Positions 55,963 to 64,000 of a stretch of DNA of 64,000 nt are shown piece by piece. The notes beneath the pieces are model-generated. The model ran no database searches and had not been told where the DNA came from. It saw nothing but the letters and a program-made list of their open reading frames with translations. This DNA is from Pseudomonadota bacterium. GTDB taxonomy: Bacteria; Pseudomonadota; Gammaproteobacteria; Xanthomonadales; Rhodanobacteraceae. The stretch lies in assembly GCA_021827205.1 (NCBI GenBank), contig JAKAWV010000001.1:186001-250000 (forward strand), in the 5' to 3' direction. Numbering within the stretch: position 1 is the stretch's first letter; each line of letters opens with the position of its first letter. The translations under genes were made by a program, and so were the position numbers.

Positions 55963-56586
55963 GTGTCGCGGCGCTCGCGCAGCATGCAAAGCCTGCGGCG
56001 CAAGCCAGGGTTCCGGAAACCGCGTGAGATCACCCTGATCATTTGCGAGGGCGGGTCCGAGCGCGTGTATTTCGATGCCCTGCGCAACCACCTGCGTCTC
56101 ACCACCACGGAAGTTTCATTCCCCTGCCCGCAGGGTTCGGCACCGATCAACGTGGTGAAGTGCGCCGAGCAAAAAGCCAAAGAGCGTGGCGGCTACGAGA
56201 ACATCTGGTGCGTTTTCGATCGCGACGAACACGAATCCTTCGATCGCGCGCGCGCCAAGCTCCAGCAGCACAAAAGTCGCTGGCACCTGCACGAAGCCGT
56301 GTCGATCCCCTGTGTCGAATTCTGGCTGCTGTTGCATTTCGAGTTCACCGACGCGCCGTTTTCCGACTGCGACGCCGTCATCCGCAGACTCGTGCAGCAT
56401 CTTCCCGGCTACACCAAGAACGATCCGCGCCAAGTACCGCCCTTGCTCGAACGCCTTGAGCAAGCCATGCAGCACGCCCAGCGCCTCGAGTCGCAGCGGA
56501 CGACGATCGGCGACAATCCCTACACCTCGGTGCACCACCTCGTGCGGCACCTGCAGGGTATCGCCGCCAAGGATCCCAGGGCATGA
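55963..56586 (+). CDS. RloB family protein (AbiLii-like, TOPRIM-type fold)
   Basis: A 207-residue protein with a basic N-terminus ([21 protein letters not shown]), then [18 protein letters not shown] (conserved Glu) and [18 protein letters not shown] (DxD-like), a pattern compatible with the TOPRIM-like fold assigned to RloB. The middle [14 protein letters not shown] is a family signature. RloB is often encoded with RloA-type ATPases in restriction loci. Its stop overlaps the methylase start by ATGA, tying RloAB to the operon that follows. Confidence 0.85.
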   Translation: MSRRSRSMQSLRRKPGFRKPREITLIICEGGSERVYFDALRNHLRLTTTEVSFPCPQGSAPINVVKCAEQKAKERGGYENIWCVFDRDEHESFDRARAKLQQHKSRWHLHEAVSIPCVEFWLLLHFEFTDAPFSDCDAVIRRLVQHLPGYTKNDPRQVPPLLERLEQAMQHAQRLESQRTTIGDNPYTSVHHLVRHLQGIAAKDPRA

Positions 56587-59471
56587 CCGTCAAAAAACTC
56601 ATCGAAGTCGCGCTGCCGCTGGAAGCGATCAACATCGCCAGCGCGCGCGAGAAGTCCATCCGTCACGGCCACCCCAGCACCCTGCATCTGTGGTGGGCGC
56701 GCCGGCCGCTGGCGGCGGCGAGGGCGGTGATCTTTGCGCAGATGGTGGATGACCCATCGAGTCACCCAGATCTGTTCAGGACCGAAAAGGCGCAGGACAA
56801 GGAACGCCAGCGTCTGTTCCGCATCATCGAAGACCTGGTGCGGTGGGAGAACACCACTAACGAGACGGTGCTGCAGGCGGCGCGCGATGAAATCTGGGCA
56901 AGCTGGCGGCGCGCCTGCGCCGAGCACGCGGATCATCCGCGTGCGAAAGAGCTGTTCGACCGCCACAAGCTGCCTGCCTTCCACGACCCCTTCGCCGGCG
57001 GCGGTGCGCTGCCGCTGGAAGCGCAGCGGCTGGGACTGGAGAGCTACGCCAGTGATCTCAACCCGGTGGCGGTGCTGATCAACAAGGCGATGATCGAGAT
57101 CCCGCCGCGCTTCGCCGGCAAGCCGCCGGTGAACCCCGAGGTGCGCGCCAACCAGCGCGATCGCCTCACCACCTGGCGTGGTGCGCAGGGCTTGGCCGAG
57201 GACGTGCGCCACTATGGCCAGTGGATGCGCAACGAGGCCGAGCGACGCATCGGGCACCTGTACCCCAAGGTCGAGGTAACGGCCGAGATGGCCAAGGACC
57301 GGCCCGACCTCAAGCCCTACGTGGGCAAGCAGCTTACGGTCATCGCCTGGTTGTGGGCGCGCACGGTGAAAAGCCCCAATCCCGCGTTTGCCGACGTGGA
57401 CGTGCCGCTGGCCTCCACCTTCATGCTCTCCACCAAGCCGGGCAAGGAGGCGTATGTCGAGCCGGTGATCGAGGACGGCAGCTACCGGTTCACGGTGAAG
57501 GTGGGCAAACCCAGGGACGCGGAGGCAGTGAAGAACGGCACCAAGCTCTCACGCGGCGCGAACTTCCAGTGCCTGATGTCGGGCACACCAATCGCAGGCG
57601 ACTACATCAAGTCCGAAGGCAAGGCCAGGCGCATGGGTGCGCGGCTGATGGCGATCGTCGCGGAGGGGGATCGCGGGAGGGTCTATCTCGCACCGACGCC
57701 GGAGCATGAGGCAGCCGCGCGGAAGGCTAAGCCGGAGTGGAAGCCGGAACAGTCGCTGCCCGACGACCCGCGCAACTTCTGGACGGTGCAATACGGACTT
57801 ACAACATACGGCGACCTTTTCACCCCACGCCAGCTCGTCGCCCTGACCACCTTCTCCGATCTCGTGAGTGAGGCGATGCAGCAGGTCAAGCGCGATGCGC
57901 TCGCCGCCGGCCTGCCCGATGACCCCACTCCGCTCCGCGACGGCGGCACCGGCGCCACCGCCTACGCTGAGGCGGTGGGGGTGTATTTGGGGCTGGCTGT
58001 GGACAAGGTTGCCGACCGCAACTCGACGGTTTGCGCATGGGCCAGTCTGCGCGAACACGCGCGGAATACCTTCGGCAGACAGGCAATACCGATGGTCTGG
58101 GACTTTGCCGAAAGCAACCCACTTTCGGATTCGAGCGGCAACTTTGCTGGAGGGATTGTTTCCATCGTTGCAGGGCTTAACTCCATGTGCCCGACGGCAG
58201 CGGGGCACGTCTGTCAGGCCGATGCCCAATCACAGGCGATCGCTGCTGACAAGGTCATCTCGACTGATCCGCCTTACTACGACAACATCGGCTACGCCGA
58301 CCTGTCGGATTTCTTCTACGTCTGGCTGCGTCATTCGCTGCGGCCGATGTTCCCGGATCTGTTCGCCACCGTGGCCGTGCCCAAGGCCGAGGAACTAGTT
58401 GCGACCCCATACCGACACGGCAGCAAGGAGAAGGCAGAGACCTTCTTCCTCGACGGCATGACGCGGGCGATGCATCGCCTGGCCGAGCAGGCACATCCTG
58501 CCTTCCCGGTCACCATTTACTACGCTTTCAAGCAGGCCGAAAGCGATGGTGCCGACGGCACTACAAATACCGGTTGGGACACTTTTCTGGCCGCAGTCAT
58601 CGAAGCTGGGTTCGGCATCAGTGGCACTTGGCCGATACGCACAGAGTTGGACAGGCGCATGATCGGCTCGGGCACCAACGCCCTGGCCTCCAGCATCGTG
58701 TTGGTATGCCGCCCGCGTGCCGCCGATGCGCCCACCGCTACGCGCCGCGAGTTCGTCACCGCACTCAAGGCTGAACTGCCCCAGGCACTTGCCCATCTGC
58801 AGGCCGGCAACATCGCCCCGGTGGATCTGGCGCAGGCAGCGATCGGCCCCGGCATGGCAGTCTACACGCGATATGCGAGGGTGCTTGACGCCGAGGGCAA
58901 GCCGTTCAGCGTGCGCGAGGCGCTGGCGCTGATCAACCAGACCCTCGACGAGGCGCTGGCCGAGCAGGAAGGCGACTTCGATGCCGAGACGCGCTGGGCG
59001 CTGACCTGGTTCGAGCAAAACGGCTTCGCCGAAGGCGAGTACGGCGTGGCCGAACAGTTGTCCAAATCCAAGAACACCAGCGTCGCCGGCATGGTCGAGG
59101 CCGGCATCCTCGAATCAAAACGGGGCAAGGTGCGATTGCTCAAGCCGGAAGAATTGCCGGCTGACTGGAACCCGGCTACGGATCCGCGCCTCACCGCATG
59201 GGAGGTCGTCCACCAACTGATCCGCGTGCTCGGCGCGGGCGGCGAGCGCGCCGCCGCGGCACTGCTGCAAGCGCTAGGCACCAAGTCCGAGATCGCCCGC
59301 GAGCTGGCCTATCGCCTCTACACCTTGTGCGAACGCAAGAAGCGCGCTGCGGAGGCGCTTTCCTACAACGGTCTCGTCCAGAGCTGGCCCGAAATCGCGC
59401 GCCTGGCGCAGCAAACACCGCGTGCCGTTGCGCCAAGCACCGACGATTTGTTCGACACAGGGGAGAACTAA
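56583..59471 (+). CDS. DUF1156 domain DNA N6-adenine methyltransferase
   Basis: Large DNA methylase expected to modify host DNA. The 962-residue protein starts with the DUF1156 domain ([50 protein letters not shown]), then SAM motif I D135[17 protein letters not shown] and motif IV STD562[19 protein letters not shown], the DPPY of N6-adenine methylases. About 430 residues separate the two motifs, which hold a long insert and probable target-recognition sequence. DUF1156 proteins occur with DUF499 proteins in defence islands. It overlaps rloB and is followed after 3 bp by the HEPN gene. Confidence 0.93.
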   Translation: MTVKKLIEVALPLEAINIASAREKSIRHGHPSTLHLWWARRPLAAARAVIFAQMVDDPSSHPDLFRTEKAQDKERQRLFRIIEDLVRWENTTNETVLQAARDEIWASWRRACAEHADHPRAKELFDRHKLPAFHDPFAGGGALPLEAQRLGLESYASDLNPVAVLINKAMIEIPPRFAGKPPVNPEVRANQRDRLTTWRGAQGLAEDVRHYGQWMRNEAERRIGHLYPKVEVTAEMAKDRPDLKPYVGKQLTVIAWLWARTVKSPNPAFADVDVPLASTFMLSTKPGKEAYVEPVIEDGSYRFTVKVGKPRDAEAVKNGTKLSRGANFQCLMSGTPIAGDYIKSEGKARRMGARLMAIVAEGDRGRVYLAPTPEHEAAARKAKPEWKPEQSLPDDPRNFWTVQYGLTTYGDLFTPRQLVALTTFSDLVSEAMQQVKRDALAAGLPDDPTPLRDGGTGATAYAEAVGVYLGLAVDKVADRNSTVCAWASLREHARNTFGRQAIPMVWDFAESNPLSDSSGNFAGGIVSIVAGLNSMCPTAAGHVCQADAQSQAIAADKVISTDPPYYDNIGYADLSDFFYVWLRHSLRPMFPDLFATVAVPKAEELVATPYRHGSKEKAETFFLDGMTRAMHRLAEQAHPAFPVTIYYAFKQAESDGADGTTNTGWDTFLAAVIEAGFGISGTWPIRTELDRRMIGSGTNALASSIVLVCRPRAADAPTATRREFVTALKAELPQALAHLQAGNIAPVDLAQAAIGPGMAVYTRYARVLDAEGKPFSVREALALINQTLDEALAEQEGDFDAETRWALTWFEQNGFAEGEYGVAEQLSKSKNTSVAGMVEAGILESKRGKVRLLKPEELPADWNPATDPRLTAWEVVHQLIRVLGAGGERAAAALLQALGTKSEIARELAYRLYTLCERKKRAAEALSYNGLVQSWPEIARLAQQTPRAVAPSTDDLFDTGEN

Positions 59472-59474
59472 GCG

Positions 59475-59900
59475 ATGTCCAAGCTGCGCACCGCACAGGG
59501 TGACGATCATCCCGATGCCGCCCTCAAACATTTGCTGGATGCACAAGCCCTGTTCGGACAGAGCCGAGCCGATGGCGCAGGGTATCTGAGCGGCTATGTG
59601 GTGGAATGCGCGCTCAAGAGTATCTGGCACCTCGAGACTGGAACATCAAGGCAAGGACACGATCTGCGTGGCTTGACTCAAGCGGTGAGCGCTGTGGCAA
59701 CTGTTGCCGGTGCCAAGACCGCACGTTACTTCAAGACAGCGACAAGTGGCGTGCCCTCATCAGTCATCGCCCAGTGGAAGCCAGAAATGCGTTATCGGGC
59801 GCCAAGCATGTCGCCGGGCGACGCTCAGGCATGGTGCACTATCGCCGATGCCGTGTATCAGGAAACCGTCGCCCAGATGCAACTTGATGGAGTGATCTGA
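59475..59900 (+). CDS. HEPN domain protein
   Basis: A 141-residue, largely helical protein. The segment DAQALFGQSRADGAGYLSGYVVECALKSIWHLETG and GHDLRGLTQAV fit the HEPN fold as found in small HEPN partners of MNT nucleotidyltransferases (a helix with Gly-Tyr-Val-Val-Glu-Cys and a following GHDL). I see no Arg-x4-6-His RNase motif, and there is no MNT gene beside it, so it is perhaps a structural or sensing subunit. The stop overlaps the next start by TGATG. Confidence 0.7.
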   Translation: MSKLRTAQGDDHPDAALKHLLDAQALFGQSRADGAGYLSGYVVECALKSIWHLETGTSRQGHDLRGLTQAVSAVATVAGAKTARYFKTATSGVPSSVIAQWKPEMRYRAPSMSPGDAQAWCTIADAVYQETVAQMQLDGVI

Positions 59901-61201
59901 TGCCATTCATTCATTTCGACGAAGCGAAACAGGCTGCGATGGCGGACGTAGTGACATGGGTAGGCACCACTTCGCAAGACATTCGCGCGATGCTCATCGT
60001 GGATTTGTTCGGCAAGCTGAGGCTCGCCCTGTGGTCGAACGCCGCAGCGGACACCACTAGTCTTGTACAGAACCTGGTGGCCAACTGCGGCGCGTGGTGG
60101 ACGGGCGAGGTGCTGCGCGTCAAGGAACTCGACTCGGTGACTGCCAAGGCCTATGACTCGGCGTGGGATTCGGCGCGGCCCGACGAAAACGAGCCACGTT
60201 TTCGCGCACATGACCGTCACCGCAGCCGCGCCGCGTGGTTTGCGGGGCCGATCGAGCCGCCCTGGGAAGCATCTGGGAATGAGCCGTCAGTCATTGTGTT
60301 CTATTCGTTCAAGGGCGGTCTTGGCCGCAGCACACTGCTTGCCTCGTTCGCGATCCAGCGGGCACGGGCGGGCGAACGCGTGTGCATCGTGGACTTCGAT
60401 TTGGATTCTCCAGGCGTGGGGCGATTGCTCTCGGCCGACACACAAGGGCTTACCGCGCGCTGGGGCGTGGTGGACTTCCTGCTCGAACATTCGCTGACCG
60501 ATGCACCGCTTGCGGACTACTTTCACCGCTGCGACCGCGTGGCGGGGGCGGGCGAGATTGTCGTCTTTCCAGCCGGCAACATGGACGAGGAGTACGCCGA
60601 CAAACTGGCGCGGATAGATCTCGAAGAAGCGCCCGCAGCCCACGACAGCGGACTTTGGAAGTTGCTTGCTCGCATGCGCGAAGAACTGAAACCACGGTGG
60701 GTCTTGTTGGATGCGCGTACCGGCATTTCGGAGCCGGCGGGTCAGTTGCTGTCGGGCATAGCGCATCTGCATGTGCTTCTGGGCACGACGCAAGACCAAA
60801 GTTGGCAGGGGCTCAACCTCGTGCTCGACCGCCTTGGGAAGGAGAGAGTGCTGGCCGAGCGCCCCCAGGCGGAAGTGCTGTTGGTGCAAGCGATGGTGCC
60901 CTCCGGCGAGCCTGGCAAAGCAGCAAAGGAAGCATTTGCTGCCCATGCAGAAGAAGAGTTCGACGAGCGCTTCTACGCCGCTGAAGAGGGCGAGGCTGGG
61001 GGCGACATCGATGATCGCTTCTGGACCCTCGGGGATAAGGACAGCCAGGACGCACCGCATGCACCGATGCCTGTGGACTACGACAGCAAACTGGCGAGCT
61101 TTGGGGATATCGCCGAGGTTGCCAATGCGCTTTGCAGCGGGCCCTATCTGCCGATTGTCGAGCGCATCGTGAGCCGCTTCCTGATGGAGCACGAAGCATG
61201 A
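59900..61201 (+). CDS. KGGVGR-type variant ParA-like ATPase
   Basis: A 433-residue protein with an N-terminal domain of about 130 residues and a SIMIBI ATPase core: deviant Walker A FYSFK138GGLGRSTLLASFA, VCIVDFDLDSPGVGRLLS (Walker A'-like Asp), and PRWVLLDARTGISEPAGQLLSG. The Arg-Ser in place of the Lys-Thr of true ParA marks the KGGVGR variant group. It is linked to the HEPN gene by TGATG and to the next ATPase by ATGA. Such ATPases have been noted in defence-linked operons; the role here is probably a nucleotide-driven switch or sensor. Confidence 0.85.
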   Translation: MPFIHFDEAKQAAMADVVTWVGTTSQDIRAMLIVDLFGKLRLALWSNAAADTTSLVQNLVANCGAWWTGEVLRVKELDSVTAKAYDSAWDSARPDENEPRFRAHDRHRSRAAWFAGPIEPPWEASGNEPSVIVFYSFKGGLGRSTLLASFAIQRARAGERVCIVDFDLDSPGVGRLLSADTQGLTARWGVVDFLLEHSLTDAPLADYFHRCDRVAGAGEIVVFPAGNMDEEYADKLARIDLEEAPAAHDSGLWKLLARMREELKPRWVLLDARTGISEPAGQLLSGIAHLHVLLGTTQDQSWQGLNLVLDRLGKERVLAERPQAEVLLVQAMVPSGEPGKAAKEAFAAHAEEEFDERFYAAEEGEAGGDIDDRFWTLGDKDSQDAPHAPMPVDYDSKLASFGDIAEVANALCSGPYLPIVERIVSRFLMEHEA

Positions 61202-62670
61202 GCAACCCGTGGAACGACAAGCGCCACACGCTGTTACAGGCGCTACAGAATATTGGCAGTTCGGGCAGGGCTGAAGGCGCCCATCTAGATCGAATAGGGC
61301 CGGGCTACTATCCGGTAGCTGAGCACTTGCGTCTGCTCGACCCGGACGTGGTGCTGGTGGTAGGCCCGCGTGGATCGGGCAAGACCGAGATCGCGCGCGT
61401 GTTGACTGACGCTGCGTTGTTCGATGCGGTGAAGCTTTACGCGCCAGCCGTGCGCCTGCCGGTCGGGCGCGCGGAATGGTTGCGTGTCTATCCTGCGGGG
61501 ACCGAGACCTTTGAAGGCATCGGTCTGCGCACCTTCATGAACACGGCGGTAGACGGCACAGAAGCCTTGCGTGAACTGTGGTTCGCCTACCTTGTGCGAG
61601 CCCTGAAAGGCCATCTGGATGAGCAAGGTCGATCCGACGTAGCTCCGCTGCTCGCACCCCCAGCGGCGAACATTGAGGCCATTTGCGGCGCCTTTCGCGA
61701 GTTAGGGACCAAGCCTGTTGTGGTGCTGGATCGGCTGGACGAGCAACTGAAGCAGCAAGGTCGCTATGTGTTTGCGACTTACGACGAGCTGGACACGCTC
61801 GGGGACGGCGATTGGATGCTGGTTGAAGCTGGAGTGCGTGGCTTAGTGGCATTGTGGGCCGCCTATGCACGCCGCTGGCGGCGTATCCGCGCCAAACTGT
61901 TTCTGCGCACCGACCTGTATGAACGGCACGCCAAGGCCGGCGGCGCGGATCTTGCCAAGCTCGCCGCTGGGCGCGTGGAGTTGGTATGGAGCGACCGAGA
62001 CCTCTACGGTCAGCTGCTTAAGCGTATGGCCAACGTGGACGTCGTCCTGGCCGACTATGTGCAAGCCATCAAAGGCGTGTCATGGAGCAAAGACCCATCA
62101 CTGGGCCAGATTCCGAAGTTGCGAACCTGGCAGGACGCCCGCCCGGTGGTAGAGCGTATGGTCGGCATCTACATGGGCGCGAACCAGAAAAAGGGGCTGG
62201 TCTATCGCTGGCTGCTCGATCATGTGCGCGACGGACTGGGTCGTGGCTATCCGCGCCCATTCGTGCGGCTGATGGAGGAGGCCGCACGCCTGGAATTGCA
62301 GGCCTTCGGCACATTGAGGTCACCGCGATTGCTGGAGCCGGCATCGCTGCGTCGTGCGCTTGATCGCGTATCAAACGGCCACGTCACCGATTCGAAGGAT
62401 GAATGGCCATGGCTGGATGCCATCAAGGAAAAACTACTCGGTAATCCACTTGTGCCCTACACCGAAAAAGCAGCGATCAAGTTGCTGGAGGGACTATTGG
62501 ACGCGAGGGACAGGGCATCGCCGCCATTCGAAGGCCGCGAGTTGCTCGATTACTTGCTGGAGCTGGGCATCTTCCGGCGACGGTCAGTGGACGGCCGACT
62601 TGATGCCCCTGATTTGTATCTCGCAGGTTTGGGGCTCAGACGCAAGGGTGGCGTAAAGAAAAAGAGATAG
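61198..62670 (+). CDS. P-loop ATPase of the Sll1717-like group
   Basis: A 490-residue ATPase starting at ATG 61198 (ATGA overlap with the previous gene; the track's 61132 is too early). Walker A is VVGPRGSGK62TEIARVL, with Walker B candidate KPVVVLDRLDEQLKQ (around residue 180) and a sensor-like IRAKLFLRTDLYERHAKAGG. The FLRTD segment and overall layout recall Sll1717-family P-loop ATPases found next to ParA-like partners. The C-terminus ends in a lysine-rich tail (RRKGGVKKKR). It precedes the DUF499 gene by 22 bp. Confidence 0.8.
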   Translation: MSNPWNDKRHTLLQALQNIGSSGRAEGAHLDRIGPGYYPVAEHLRLLDPDVVLVVGPRGSGKTEIARVLTDAALFDAVKLYAPAVRLPVGRAEWLRVYPAGTETFEGIGLRTFMNTAVDGTEALRELWFAYLVRALKGHLDEQGRSDVAPLLAPPAANIEAICGAFRELGTKPVVVLDRLDEQLKQQGRYVFATYDELDTLGDGDWMLVEAGVRGLVALWAAYARRWRRIRAKLFLRTDLYERHAKAGGADLAKLAAGRVELVWSDRDLYGQLLKRMANVDVVLADYVQAIKGVSWSKDPSLGQIPKLRTWQDARPVVERMVGIYMGANQKKGLVYRWLLDHVRDGLGRGYPRPFVRLMEEAARLELQAFGTLRSPRLLEPASLRRALDRVSNGHVTDSKDEWPWLDAIKEKLLGNPLVPYTEKAAIKLLEGLLDARDRASPPFEGRELLDYLLELGIFRRRSVDGRLDAPDLYLAGLGLRRKGGVKKKR

Positions 62671-62692
62671 AAGATTAGAGGAATAAGACAGC

Positions 62693-64000
<1,308 letters not shown>

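Noticed and set aside
46802-59471. DISARM system
   Set aside because: The SNF2/DUF3883 helicase resembles DrmD and there is a methylase, but no DrmA, DrmB (DUF1998) or DrmC (phospholipase D) gene is visible in the window.

Overview
The window is a high-GC gammaproteobacterial chromosome segment, most likely from the Xanthomonadales/Lysobacterales (Rhodanobacteraceae- or Xanthomonadaceae-like). Three things point there: a division and cell wall (dcw) cluster with no murD, the order ftsZ-lpxC-dciA-M23 peptidase-secA, and a reversed lptD-surA-pdxA-rsmA-apaG-apaH block. No database search was possible, so the taxon is inferred from gene order and recognised proteins only.

Bases 1-39.3 kb are conserved core. 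The window opens with the 5' part of a minus-strand lpoA-like lipoprotein gene, then rsmI and the RNase P RNA gene. A TTGACA promoter and three 10-bp-spaced MraZ boxes precede the tightly overlapped run mraZ-rsmH-ftsL-ftsI-murE-murF-mraY-ftsW-murG-murC-ddlB-ftsQ-ftsA-ftsZ, followed by lpxC. Next come dciA (minus strand), an M23 peptidase and secA. The minus-strand outer-membrane and housekeeping operon lptD-surA-pdxA-rsmA-apaG-apaH follows. After it lie msrB, a histone-deacetylase-like hydrolase, a small cobalamin-linked operon (degenerate histidine phosphatase, DUF6580 membrane protein, PduO-type adenosyltransferase), two ubiquinone hydroxylase genes, a cytochrome c', ispB, an MFS transporter and ssb.

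From about 39.36 kb, right after the ssb terminator, to the right edge lies a genomic island. It starts with four overlapping genes: three tyrosine recombinases of increasing size and a small coiled-coil protein, recalling Tn554 tnpABC or the gamma-mobile-trio. An XRE repressor gene with two palindromic operators follows, then a small unknown gene and an SseB-family gene. The remainder is dense with anti-phage-type genes: a 1200-residue SNF2 helicase with a C-terminal DUF3883 domain; a Gabija pair (gajA, gajB) on the minus strand; a conserved 56-residue basic protein; and a long plus-strand operon. That operon reads RloA-like ATPase, RloB, DUF1156 N6-adenine methylase, HEPN protein, KGGVGR-type ParA-like ATPase, Sll1717-like P-loop ATPase, and a Swt1-HEPN/DUF499 ATPase that runs off the window.

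The most interesting part is the last operon. Its genes are linked by ATGA, TGATG or few-base junctions from rloB to the Sll1717-like ATPase, which suggests that methylase, HEPN proteins and three different ATPases act as one multi-component system, perhaps with the SNF2 helicase upstream. DUF1156 and DUF499 genes are known residents of defence islands. The exact assembly seen here, with a ParA-like/Sll1717-like ATPase pair between them and RloAB fused to the operon front, is the best candidate for an undescribed system in the window.
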